Source: Peteryoungia aggregata LMG 23059 (GTDB lineage: Bacteria > Pseudomonadota > Alphaproteobacteria > Rhizobiales > Rhizobiaceae). Taken from it: a stretch of 64,000 nucleotides of DNA. The notes beneath the pieces are model-generated. The model was not told where the DNA came from. It was given only the letters and a program-made list of their open reading frames with translations, and ran no database searches. Made by a program: the position numbers and the translations under genes. The number at the start of each line of letters is the position of its first letter. Position 1 is the stretch's first letter. The DNA is taken from assembly GCF_030814435.1 (NCBI RefSeq), contig NZ_JAUSUW010000002.1:248001-312000 (forward strand). Reading direction: 5' to 3'. Of the stretch, positions 53,910 to 62,361 are shown in pieces.

Positions 53910-55129
53910 TGACGCTCACCCCTGCCCTGCGTCGTGTCGGACAAGCCCATATCGCCACGCCACGGCTCGAAACACCGTTCCATCCCAGGCTACAGGCGCT
54001 TTCAACCACGAATGACTGGTACACCTGGGCGGGCTACAAGGCGCCGCACTCGGTGTTTGACGAGGAGCTCGAGTATTTCGCAATCCGGTCCACTGCCGCG
54101 CTTTTCGATATCTCCCCCATGGTGAAATATCGCATCAGCGGCGGCGACGCCGAGCGCTTTCTCAATCGCGTGACGCTACGGGATGTCCGAAAGCTGCGCC
54201 CCGGCCGCGTACAATACACAGCCTGGTGCGACGATCACGGCCATGTGCTGGACGATGGCACGCTGTTCCGGCTGGCCGAAACAGATTTCCGCCTGTGCTG
54301 TCAGGAACGTCACCTGCCGTGGTTGGCTGACAGCGCCGAGGGCTTCAGTGTCACGATCGAGGAGGAAACCGAAACGCTCGCGGCGCTCGCGCTTCAGGGG
54401 CCAACCAGCTTTTCGGTGCTCGATGCCGCGGGATTTTCGGGCATCGAGACACTGAAACCGTTCCAGCTTGCTGCATTCCTGCATGAGGGCCACGAGATCA
54501 TCGTATCGCGCACAGGTTTCACCGGCGACCTGGGTTACGAGCTGTTTGCACCAGCCGGCATCGCCCTGTCGCTCTGGGACCGGCTCTGGCAGGCCGGCGA
54601 ACTCTTCGGCCTTCGGGCGATCGGCTATAACGCCCTCAACCGTGCCCGTATTGAAGCTGGCTTCATCGTCGCCAATGCCGATTTCACCACTGCCGAGACG
54701 GCCCTGCGGCCCGATCGCGAACGGATGCCGGACGAAATCGGCCTCGACTGGCTGGTTGATCCCGAAAAGCCGTTCTTCAACGGGCGCGATGCGATCCTGA
54801 ACGCACGGCAGAAGAAATCGTTGCGCTACAGTCTCGTCGGGCTTGAAATCGAGGGAAATATCCCGGCAGAGCACGCCATCGTCTACCACCGCAAGAGCCG
54901 TGAGGCGGGGATTGTCACCGCCGGCATCTGGTCGCCCCTGGCCAAGCGCAATATCGCCATCGCCACGCTGTCGCGGCCCTTCGGCGCGTCCATCGTCGAT
55001 GACCTCTGGGTCGAAATCTATGCGCTGAAGGAACTGCAATACCAGAAACTGATGAAACGCGCGAAAATCGTACCACGCCCCTTCATCAAACTGGAGCGGC
55101 GAACGGCGACGCCGCCGTTTCGGTTCTGA
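53909..55129 (+). CDS. GcvT-fold aminomethyltransferase/demethylase-like protein
   Basis: The 406-residue protein resembles the T-protein of the glycine cleavage system and related folate-dependent demethylases: AALFDISPMVKYRISGGDAE, NRVTLRDVRKLRPGRVQYTA, ISRTGFTGDLGYELF-like ISGF (here IVSRTGFTGDLGYELFAP) and GYNALNRARIEAGF. No other gcv genes are near, so the glycine cleavage system is unlikely. It probably transfers a one-carbon unit from a methylated amine to tetrahydrofolate. Start at 53909 has GGAGG at a better distance than the ATG three bases before. Confidence 0.87.
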   Translation: MTLTPALRRVGQAHIATPRLETPFHPRLQALSTTNDWYTWAGYKAPHSVFDEELEYFAIRSTAALFDISPMVKYRISGGDAERFLNRVTLRDVRKLRPGRVQYTAWCDDHGHVLDDGTLFRLAETDFRLCCQERHLPWLADSAEGFSVTIEEETETLAALALQGPTSFSVLDAAGFSGIETLKPFQLAAFLHEGHEIIVSRTGFTGDLGYELFAPAGIALSLWDRLWQAGELFGLRAIGYNALNRARIEAGFIVANADFTTAETALRPDRERMPDEIGLDWLVDPEKPFFNGRDAILNARQKKSLRYSLVGLEIEGNIPAEHAIVYHRKSREAGIVTAGIWSPLAKRNIAIATLSRPFGASIVDDLWVEIYALKELQYQKLMKRAKIVPRPFIKLERRTATPPFRF

Positions 55130-55139
55130 GGCGAAAGCG

Positions 55140-55394
55140 ATGGACAGCGATCCGGATGGCGAAGCTGCAACCCAATGGCAGACAGTCACACTGCTGCCGG
55201 GCATAGAATGGTCCGGGCGCGCGCGCTATGCGGCAGCCATGTATTTCCATGCGCGCGGCGACATGGATGGACAAACGCTGGAGGTCTATCGCTACCTCGC
55301 GCGCCTTGATGACGAGGATCCCACAGATGTTCTACGGCGCTACAGGATCGGCGCAGACTGGCTCGTCAGGCTGACGGGATCAAGGCTGGACTGA
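55140..55394 (+). CDS. Small uncharacterised protein of the flavoprotein-GcvT operon
   Basis: An 84-residue acidic protein (MDSDPDGEAATQWQTV...) rich in Tyr/Trp/Arg, without signal peptide, membrane span or cysteines. It starts 10 bases after the GcvT stop and ends 15 bases before the convergent ATPase stop. The lack of Cys excludes the zinc-binding small subunit (SoxD) of heterotetrameric sarcosine oxidase, the obvious analogy. I recognise no family. It may be a small subunit or chaperone of the flavoprotein complex. Confidence 0.6.
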   Translation: MDSDPDGEAATQWQTVTLLPGIEWSGRARYAAAMYFHARGDMDGQTLEVYRYLARLDDEDPTDVLRRYRIGADWLVRLTGSRLD

Positions 55395-55409
55395 CGTCTG
55401 CGCCGCCCG

Positions 55410-56531
55410 TCAGACCAGCGTGCGGATGCGGTCTTCGACCTTGTCGTCGGCCAGCGCGACAAAGGCCTCGGGATCATAGGCAAGCCGGATCCTCTCTCCG
55501 ATCGGCAGGTCATCGGCCCCATAGGTATTGGTCTCGATCATCTGGAGAGGCTGTTCCAGCCCCTCAACCCGGACGGACAGATGTGTCGTCTCACCGAAAT
55601 AGGCCCGATCGCTGACGATGCCGTGCAATTCGTGGTCGGCGTGATCTCCGTCCCACAGGAGACGCAGACGCTCTGGCCTGATCCCGAGCGTGATCCGATC
55701 CCCCAGCCTGCCACCGGAAGCCGCCGCCGCAAGCCGCAGCCGTCCAAAGCGCTCGGTGTCCACCGCCAGCATGTCACCAACCGTCTCCACGACGCGACCG
55801 GAGAGGAAGTTCATACCGCCGAGGAAATCGGCGGTGAGCCGCGTCAGCGGATGCTGGTAGAGCTCCTTCGGCGTCGCGACCTGCGCGATACGCCCGCCGA
55901 ACATGACGGCGACCCGGTCAGAGAGCGCCAGCGCTTCATATTGGTCATGCGTGACCAGGACAAAGGTGATGCCGACCGCCTTCTGCAACGCGCGCAGTTC
56001 GGATTGCATCTCCTCGCGCAGTTTCTTGTCGAGGGCAGACAGCGGTTCGTCGAGCAACAACACCTTGGGTCGAAGCACCAGGGCGCGCGCCAGAGCCACC
56101 CGTTGTCGCTGGCCGCCTGACAATTCGTGGCCACGCCGCCTGCCGAGATCGCCAAGCCGCACCTGCTCAAGCGCCTCGGCCACGCGGCGACGCTCCTCGA
56201 CCTCTCCGAGTTTCAGGCGTTTCAGCCCATAGGAGACGTTTTCCTCGACATTCAGATGCGGAAAGATCGCATAGCTCTGGAACACCATGTTGGTCGGCCT
56301 GCGGTTTGGCGGAACGCCGATCACCGACTGACCATCGATGCGGATATCGCCGGAACTGGGGGTCTCGAAACCGGCAATGGAGCGCAGCAAGGTGGTCTTG
56401 CCGCAACCCGAGGGGCCAAGCAGCGAGAAGAATTCCCCGGAGGCAATGTCGAGCGAGATATCGGTCAGCGCCTTGTAGATCCCGTAGAACTTGTTCACCC
56501 CCGAAATTGCGATCATCGGCATATCAGACAT
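55410..56531 (-). CDS. PotA-type ABC importer ATPase
   Basis: From the ATG at 56531 the protein has 373 residues. It has Walker A GPSGCGKTT, Q-loop MVFQSYAIFPHLNV, signature LSGGQRQRVALARAL, Walker B VLLLDEPLSALD, switch His VTHDQ, and a C-terminal TOBE-type regulatory domain (about 285-370). It overlaps the permease stop by eight bases and shares the operon with two permeases; the binding protein is at 48610-49692. The frame is open upstream through the permease gene and does not mark a longer protein. Confidence 0.92.
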   Translation of the reverse strand: MSDMPMIAISGVNKFYGIYKALTDISLDIASGEFFSLLGPSGCGKTTLLRSIAGFETPSSGDIRIDGQSVIGVPPNRRPTNMVFQSYAIFPHLNVEENVSYGLKRLKLGEVEERRRVAEALEQVRLGDLGRRRGHELSGGQRQRVALARALVLRPKVLLLDEPLSALDKKLREEMQSELRALQKAVGITFVLVTHDQYEALALSDRVAVMFGGRIAQVATPKELYQHPLTRLTADFLGGMNFLSGRVVETVGDMLAVDTERFGRLRLAAAASGGRLGDRITLGIRPERLRLLWDGDHADHELHGIVSDRAYFGETTHLSVRVEGLEQPLQMIETNTYGADDLPIGERIRLAYDPEAFVALADDKVEDRIRTLV

Positions 56532-57345
56532 GGGCTGCGGCTCCCGCGGACAGGTGTCGCTCGGCACGCCGGCGCAAGAGCTCGGCGGCAACAAGCAGGC
56601 AGATGGACAAGACAAGCATGATGCTGCCAAGCGCCAGGACGCCCGGCAGCTTGGCGGTGAAACGAAGCTGTCCCCAGATGTAGACAGGCAGCGTCGGCTC
56701 GGTGCCGGAGAGAAAGAAAGCCAGCAGGAATTCATCAAGCGAGATGGTGAAGGACACAAGAAGACTGGACAGGATGGCAGGAGCGACGACAGGCAGCGTG
56801 ACCCGGAAAAACGTGCCGAAGGCTGTCTCGCCAAGATCGAGTGATGCCTCCTCCAGCGATCGGTCAAACCCGTCGAAGCCGGCGGTCAGAACGGCCATCG
56901 AATAGGGAAGGCAGAAAACCACCTGCCCGAGGATCACGGTGGCGAGTGAAAGCTCCAGGCCAACCTGGAGGATGATCATCAGCAGCGAAACGGCAACGAT
57001 GATCTCGGGCAGGAACAGCGGGGCCATGATCAGGCCATTTGCAGCCGCCCGCCCCCGGAATCGATAGCGCGTGACCGCACGCGCCGCGCAGATCGCCAGT
57101 CCCGTTGACAGGACGGAGACGCAGAGGCCGACGACGAGACTGTTGAAGGCCGCATCGAGCATTTCGCTATTGCCCCAAAGTGATGCGTACCATTTGGTGG
57201 TGAACCCGGAGAGCGGAAAACGGGGGGCCGCCGCATCATTGAAGGAAAACACCGGAAGCAGCAGGAGCGGCAGATAGAGAAAGGCAAGATAGATCGCCAT
57301 GTAGATGGGCAGGAGGCGCCAGCGGGAGGGGTTGAGAACACTCAT
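56524..57345 (-). CDS. PotC-type ABC importer permease
   Basis: A 273-residue permease with about six spans and the coupling loop SLEEASLDLGETAFGTFFRVTLPVVAPAI. It starts on an ATGA overlap with the PotB-type permease gene and its stop lies within the start of the ATPase gene, so all three are translated together. PotC-type sequence supports a polyamine, quaternary-amine or similar cation as substrate. Confidence 0.92.
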   Translation of the reverse strand: MSVLNPSRWRLLPIYMAIYLAFLYLPLLLLPVFSFNDAAAPRFPLSGFTTKWYASLWGNSEMLDAAFNSLVVGLCVSVLSTGLAICAARAVTRYRFRGRAAANGLIMAPLFLPEIIVAVSLLMIILQVGLELSLATVILGQVVFCLPYSMAVLTAGFDGFDRSLEEASLDLGETAFGTFFRVTLPVVAPAILSSLLVSFTISLDEFLLAFFLSGTEPTLPVYIWGQLRFTAKLPGVLALGSIMLVLSICLLVAAELLRRRAERHLSAGAAAHV

Positions 57346-58262
57346 CGGATCCGCCTCGCCACCAGTTTCACTGCAAGCGCAATGGACAAGGCCATCAACG
57401 ATACAATGACCATCGTGGTGACGGACAGAGCAGCACCAAGGGGCCAGTTCGCAGCCTTGCCGAATTGCGCCTGGATGGCATTGGCGATCATGACGCCGTC
57501 CTTGCCGCCGACAAGACGGGGCGTGACATAATCGCCGACGGTCGGAATCATGACGATCAGCAGTGCGGAAATGACACCCGGCATGGAGAGCGGCAGCACC
57601 ACACGCAGGAAACTGCGAACCGGCCCGTCGCCGAGATCCCGCGCCGCCTCGACCAGCGATCGATCGATCTTTTCCAGAGAGACATAGATCGGCAGAATGG
57701 CAAAGGCCGCCCAGCTATGGACAAGGGTGATCGTCACGGCGGTGGAATTGTAGAGCAGCGAACCGATCGGCTCGGTGATGGCACCCGCCGACATCAGCCC
57801 GGTGTTCAAAACGCCCTGATAGCCGAGGATCATCTTCCAGGACATCACGCGCAGAAGGTAGCTGGTCCAGCACGGCACCGTGATGAGGAATAGCAGCAGG
57901 TTCTTGTGCCGCCCGCCATGGAAGGAAATGAACCAGGCGACCGGATAGGAGGCGACGAGCGTGATGACGCTGACGACGAGGCTGATGGTCAGCGAGCGGG
58001 TCAGCAGATCGCGGTAGATCGGCTCCGTCAGGGCAGCACGGTAGTTTTCCAGCGTGAAGCTGCGGTCGATCTCAAGATAGTTCTGCGACCAGAAACTATA
58101 GGCAAAAACCATGAGAATGGGGATGCCGAGCATGAAGAGCGCAAACAGCACCGTCGGTGAAATCAGCGTGAGGCCGACCGCCTCTTCGCTGCGCAGCCAG
58201 GCGCGTCGTTGGTCCGTGGGCTCGTCCAGCCCCTTGGCCGATTGATCCGCCGCCAGAACCAT
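57342..58262 (-). CDS. PotB-type ABC importer permease
   Basis: I start at the ATG at 58262 because GGGGAGGGG lies five bases before it; this gives 306 residues, normal for PotB. The frame is open to 58415, but that start falls inside the candidate operator. Features are LISPTVLFALFMLGIPILMVF as first span and the coupling loop LVEAARDLGDGPVRSFLRVVLPLSMPGV. First gene of a leftward operon, divergent from the class III aminotransferase gene. Confidence 0.9.
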   Translation of the reverse strand: MVLAADQSAKGLDEPTDQRRAWLRSEEAVGLTLISPTVLFALFMLGIPILMVFAYSFWSQNYLEIDRSFTLENYRAALTEPIYRDLLTRSLTISLVVSVITLVASYPVAWFISFHGGRHKNLLLFLITVPCWTSYLLRVMSWKMILGYQGVLNTGLMSAGAITEPIGSLLYNSTAVTITLVHSWAAFAILPIYVSLEKIDRSLVEAARDLGDGPVRSFLRVVLPLSMPGVISALLIVMIPTVGDYVTPRLVGGKDGVMIANAIQAQFGKAANWPLGAALSVTTMVIVSLMALSIALAVKLVARRIR

Positions 58263-58402
58263 CAGGACCCCTCCCCACAACGGCAACAGGCATAAGACAG
58301 CAATCGTCGCATGACAGGCCCCCGGCTTTTCGCGGTGTTCGCGTCCCTTGAGCATGATGAACGCAATCGGCAGCAAATTGCAAGCACACCTCTCGATATT
58401 TG

Positions 58403-58420
58403 ATTGAACGTCCATTCAAT
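58403..58420. promoter_or_regulatory. Candidate TetR operator, copy 2
   Basis: ATTGAACGTCCATTCAAT lies in the gap between the PotB-type permease and aminotransferase genes, 59 bases before the aminotransferase ATG. It shares TGAAyGTyCATTCA with the palindrome at 50668-50685 and has perfect 6-bp outer arms ATTGAA/TTCAAT. Confidence 0.7.
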
Positions 58421-58478
58421 ATGATGCTATTACATAAGAAGTTTCAGTTGCTTGAAACGATAGCTGAAAGGCAAGCCC

Positions 58479-59897
58479 ATGGTTGAAATGCGCAAAGTCA
58501 AAGGTCTGAGCCAGCAGGCGCGGGACGCATTTGCCGAAAGCGCCAGAGCGCATCTCATTCAACCCTGGCCGGTGGCTGGAGAGATCGGTGCGGAATCGCG
58601 CGGCGGCATCGTCTCCGGCAACGGCATTTATGTGACGGATATCGAAGGCCGGCGGCAGATTGATGGCCCGGCTGGCATGTGGTGCACCAATGTCGGTCAT
58701 GGCTGCGAGCCGATTGCCCGGACGCTTTACGAACAGGCCATGGCGCTTTCCTACAATTCGCCCTGGTACACGGCAAACGACCCGTCGGTCCGCCTGTCAG
58801 AGCGCCTAGCGAACCATGCCCCCGGAGATCTCAATCACGTCTTTTATACGACTGGCGGCTCTTCAGCGGTGGAGACCGCGCTGCGCTTCATGCAGTTTGC
58901 CAACAACGTGCTGGGGCGAGCCGACAAGAAGATGATCGTGGCGCGCCAGGGCGCCTATCACGGCTCGACCTATCTCTCGGCCTCCTTGAACGGTCGCCCC
59001 CGCGATCACGACTGGATGGACAGTGCCGGCGAGTTGGTCATCAAGCTCACTTGCCCCAATCCCTTCCGCCGCCCGGCCGGTGTCTCGGTCGAGGCCTTCT
59101 GCGACATGCTCGTCGACGAGTTCCGCAACACGATTGAAACCTATGGCGCCGAGCGCATCGGCGCCTTCATTGCCGAGCCGATCATGGCCTCGGGCGGCGT
59201 GATCGTGCCGCCGGAGGGCTATCTTGACCGCATGCGCGCACTCTGCACCGAACACGATATCCTGTTCATTGCAGACGAGGTGGTGACAGCCTTTGGGAGG
59301 CTTGGTCATGTCTTTGCCTCGAAGGAAGTCTTCGGCATCGAGCCCGATATCATCACCTTTGCCAAGGGCGTCACCTCAGGCTATTTCCCGCTCGGCGGCG
59401 CGATGATCTCGTCACGGCTTCTGGAGCGGCTGCGCCAATCCAATCATGCCGACGCCATGTTCGCGCATGGCCTCACCTATAGCAGTCATCCGATCGGCTG
59501 CGCGGTGGCTGAAACCAATCTGGATCTTCTGGAAGGCGGCATTCTCGCCCAGGCGCGCGCGAATGCCCCCTATTTCCAGGCTCAATTGAAAAGCCTGGAA
59601 GATCTCCCCCTTGTCGGAGAGGTGCGTGGCCTCGGTCTGATGGCCTGTGTGGAATGCGTGGCCGATCGGGAGAGCAACAATCCGCTGGCACTCGACCTCG
59701 AAGTCGGCAAGAGGATCGATGCCCATTGCCAGCAACTGGGCCTGCTGGTGCGCCCGCTCATCCATATGTGCGTGATGTCGCCACCGCTGACGATTTCCAG
59801 ACCGCAGATCGACGACCTGGTCTCCATTCTTCGGCAGGGCATCTCGCTGACCCAGGATGAACTCACGCGCGAAGGGTTATGGAAGGGCTGCCCCTGA
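58479..59897 (+). CDS. Class III (omega) aminotransferase
   Basis: A 472-residue PLP enzyme with YTTGGSSAVETALRFMQF, the YHGSTYLSASLNG loop, FIADEVVTAFGRLGHVFAS and the PLP-lysine in FAKGVTSGYFPLGGAM. Class III members use beta-alanine, GABA, putrescine or taurine-like substrates with pyruvate. The gene is alone on its strand, but its promoter carries the same palindrome as the flavoprotein operon, so it likely works in the same route, perhaps removing an amino group after demethylation. A 780-base gene-free region follows. Confidence 0.9.
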   Translation: MVEMRKVKGLSQQARDAFAESARAHLIQPWPVAGEIGAESRGGIVSGNGIYVTDIEGRRQIDGPAGMWCTNVGHGCEPIARTLYEQAMALSYNSPWYTANDPSVRLSERLANHAPGDLNHVFYTTGGSSAVETALRFMQFANNVLGRADKKMIVARQGAYHGSTYLSASLNGRPRDHDWMDSAGELVIKLTCPNPFRRPAGVSVEAFCDMLVDEFRNTIETYGAERIGAFIAEPIMASGGVIVPPEGYLDRMRALCTEHDILFIADEVVTAFGRLGHVFASKEVFGIEPDIITFAKGVTSGYFPLGGAMISSRLLERLRQSNHADAMFAHGLTYSSHPIGCAVAETNLDLLEGGILAQARANAPYFQAQLKSLEDLPLVGEVRGLGLMACVECVADRESNNPLALDLEVGKRIDAHCQQLGLLVRPLIHMCVMSPPLTISRPQIDDLVSILRQGISLTQDELTREGLWKGCP

Positions 59898-60056
59898 GAA
59901 AACGGCACCGTAGCGGAAATGAATTCAGCCTTGCGCCTCCATCATTCCGGCCTTTCGGTCATGTTTCTGTTCCCCCTGGAAGCGGACCTGCAAAGCTATC
60001 AGATCGAAGTTTTGATTGTCGTTGTCCTATCGCCAGAACAAGCCCTTGCCGCACAC

Positions 60057-60070
60057 CGCAAACGTTTGCG
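60057..60070. promoter_or_regulatory. Perfect LacI/PurR-like palindrome
   Basis: CGCAAACGTTTGCG is a perfect 14-bp palindrome of the kind bound by LacI/GalR regulators. It is not next to an intact gene start, so it is probably either a relic operator or chance. A shorter related palindrome (CAAACGTTTG) lies upstream of visN. Confidence 0.4.
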
Positions 60071-60131
60071 TGAAAGCCAGTAGTCGCGTCCAACTCCGCA
60101 ACCAGCCTCCGTCTCACGCCAATTGTTCGAC

Positions 60132-60246
60132 GACCATCCTGATGCCCGAGCAGGTCATGGGCGGTGGCGGATCCCACAATCCGTCCATCCTCCACAACGA
60201 TGATCCTGTCTGAATGTACGACCGTTGCCAGTGACCTGGGTCCCAC
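60132..60246 (-). pseudogene. Relic of an ABC exporter ATPase C-terminus
   Basis: The minus strand encodes RSLATVVHSDRIIVVEDGRIV and TAHDLL, which match the end of exporter-type ABC ATPases (normally HRLATVxxADRIIVLxxGRIVExGxHxELL). Upstream ABC motifs are missing and the sequence after HDLL is unrelated. It is a broken remnant, not a functioning gene. Confidence 0.6.
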
Positions 60247-60680
60247 TTTCCCTTGAGCTTTAGGATCAGAGCAGTCATTTGCTTATCGCTCGAACAATCA
60301 AACAACGGTTGCGTTCGCTCCCAAGCGCCGACCGAAGCACCCAATGAGATACATCGTACGCAACGGATTCTGGCCGTCTGCCGGCTCGCGCCCCAGCGCC
60401 CCAACCCAAGCGATATGCTGACGGCATCACGGCGGCGCAATCGTCTGGTCGGACCGCTGCGACCTCTTGCTGTTCGGCGGTGTCGGCGGGTGGACCGCCA
60501 TGTCTTGAACATTGGGCGCCGGGACTTCGTCGGGCACTCATCATCGACGGCGCTTGAATGACGCTCCTCCAGCGACGACGGAGAGGCAAATGATCGTCAC
60601 GGGATCTAGGTCGTCCCGGCGGCGAACAGGTGCCGGAAGCATTGCCTGTCAGCGCCCTATCTTGTGGCTTTCGAGAATTT

Positions 60681-61469
60681 TCAAGTGCCGCTTTTGACCA
60701 TACGTCTGCGAATTTCGATGATCAGCACGCCAAGCAGAGTGGCTACAATCAAGATGACGCAAAGCGCATTGATCGTTGGTGTGATGCCGCTTCTCACCTT
60801 TGAAAATACATAGACCGTCAAGGTATCGTAAGGGCCGCGCGTAAAGAGTGTAACGTTGAAATTTTCGATCGACTGAAAGAAGGCGATGACCGCTCCTGCC
60901 CCGAGTGCCGGGTAGAGGTGCGGCATCAAAATGCGGCGTATCACCATCATATGGCTTGCGCCAAGATCAAGGGCCGCTTCCTCCAGCGAACGATCGAAAC
61001 TCTGCAAGCGCGCGAGGACCAAAAGCATCACGAAGGCCGAGATATAGGAGGCTTGGCCGAGGACGGCGATATGGAGACCGGGCGCGACGCCAAGCGTGTT
61101 CCATAGAAGCAGCGTGGAGATCCCGATCACGGCGCCAGGGGTGAGCACGGGTGCGACCATCATGCCGTAGAGCGTGGACCTCAGCGTGCCACGAAGATTG
61201 TTGACCAGGATGGCGGCTGCGGTGCCGATCGGCACCGAGATCGCGACGACAGCGAGGGCAACCAGCAGCGTATTCTTGAAGGCGTTGAGCAGGCGGGCGT
61301 CGTTCCACAATTCCACGAACCACTGCAGGGTAAACCCATACCAAGGAAAGACGGAGGGGAAACGTGTGTCGTTGAAGGCAGCGCCCCCCATGACCAGCAA
61401 TGGCAGCAACAGATAGGCCAGAAAGATGACGAGATAGACGCGAAACAGCCAGTCGGATTTCTGGGTCAT
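60681..61469 (-). CDS. PotC-type ABC importer permease (second system)
   Basis: A 262-residue permease with about six spans and the coupling loop SLEEAALDLGASHMMVIRRILMPHLYPAL. It starts seven bases after the PotB-type gene and is the last gene of a leftward operon: binding protein, ATPase, PotB-type, PotC-type. It is related to but distinct from the permease at 56524, so the window has two importers of this class. Confidence 0.92.
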   Translation of the reverse strand: MTQKSDWLFRVYLVIFLAYLLLPLLVMGGAAFNDTRFPSVFPWYGFTLQWFVELWNDARLLNAFKNTLLVALAVVAISVPIGTAAAILVNNLRGTLRSTLYGMMVAPVLTPGAVIGISTLLLWNTLGVAPGLHIAVLGQASYISAFVMLLVLARLQSFDRSLEEAALDLGASHMMVIRRILMPHLYPALGAGAVIAFFQSIENFNVTLFTRGPYDTLTVYVFSKVRSGITPTINALCVILIVATLLGVLIIEIRRRMVKSGT

Positions 61470-61476
61470 GCGGTCC

Positions 61477-62361
61477 TCACTTCGCGATGTCGGACAGTTT
61501 GACGCGGAAGATCCGCATGACTGCTGTTACGAAGAGCGTACACAGGATCAGGAGCAGGAAGGCGTAAGCGGCACCCGTATTCCAGTCGAGTGACTCGAAC
61601 ATCCATTGCTGGATGATTTCCGTGAACCAGCGCGAGTTGGTCGAGGCGAGCAAGGTCGGCACGAGGATGGAGCCCGCCGACAGCATGAAGACCATCACGG
61701 ACCCGGACGCAATGCCGGGTTTGGCATGGGGCAGGATGACGCGCCAGTGGATCCGCCACCACGACGCCCCGAGATCGTCTGCCGCCTCGATCTGGCTCGT
61801 GTCGAGCGACTGGATCGCGTTGTAGACCGGGAACAGCATGAACAGGACATAGGTGTAAACGAGGCCGATCATCACGCTGCGGAAGCCCGTCATCCATCGG
61901 ATTGGGCGTTCGATGATGCCGATATCGAGCAGGATGTAGTTGAGCGGGCCCTTGAGCGACAGGATGATGAACCAGGCGAAGGAGCGCATGATTTCGCTGA
62001 CCCACAACGGAATGGTGAGCAGCAGGAAGATGGTTGGCAGGCTCTTCGGCGACGCCCTCTTCGAGAGGTAGTAGGCCAGCGGATAGGCAATAGCGAAACA
62101 GATGGCGGTCACGATCGAGGAATAGAGGACCGTCCAGACAAAGACAGAGATGTGGATCGGGCTCTGGAAGAAGGTCAGGTAGTTCTTGAGCGTATAGACA
62201 TCCTTCGGGCCGCCCATCTCCTGCACCGGCAGATAGGGCCGGAAGGAGTTCTCGAACAGATAGAGGTTTGGCACGATCACCAGCAGCAGGAGCCAGAAGG
62301 CGACCAGCAGGCACATGATCAGGGTCAGGCCGCCACCATAACGTTCGACGAGGTCCTTCAT
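61477..62361 (-). CDS. PotB-type ABC importer permease (second system)
   Basis: The 294-residue permease starts on an ATGA overlap with the ATPase stop. Coupling loop DTSQIEAADDLGASWWRIHWRVILPHAKPGI and six spans are visible. The long frame of 360 codons in another register over the same DNA has no protein-like features. Heterodimer partner of the PotC-type permease. Confidence 0.92.
   Translation of the reverse strand: MKDLVERYGGGLTLIMCLLVAFWLLLLVIVPNLYLFENSFRPYLPVQEMGGPKDVYTLKNYLTFFQSPIHISVFVWTVLYSSIVTAICFAIAYPLAYYLSKRASPKSLPTIFLLLTIPLWVSEIMRSFAWFIILSLKGPLNYILLDIGIIERPIRWMTGFRSVMIGLVYTYVLFMLFPVYNAIQSLDTSQIEAADDLGASWWRIHWRVILPHAKPGIASGSVMVFMLSAGSILVPTLLASTNSRWFTEIIQQWMFESLDWNTGAAYAFLLLILCTLFVTAVMRIFRVKLSDIAK

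Larger units (their letters stand above)
59898..60680. other. 783-base region without an intact gene
   Basis: Apart from the ABC-exporter relic at 60132-60246 and a palindrome at 60057-60070, I see no coherent coding sequence on either strand. It lies between the aminotransferase stop and the stop of the leftward importer operon, and looks like a decayed insertion zone. Confidence 0.5.

Noticed and set aside
53909-55129. Glycine cleavage T-protein (GcvT proper)
   Set aside because: gcvH and gcvP are absent nearby and the protein is longer than standard T-protein, with flavoprotein partners instead.
58263-58415. Longer PotB-type permease starting at 58415
   Set aside because: No ribosome site and the start falls within the candidate operator; GGGGAGGGG supports 58262.
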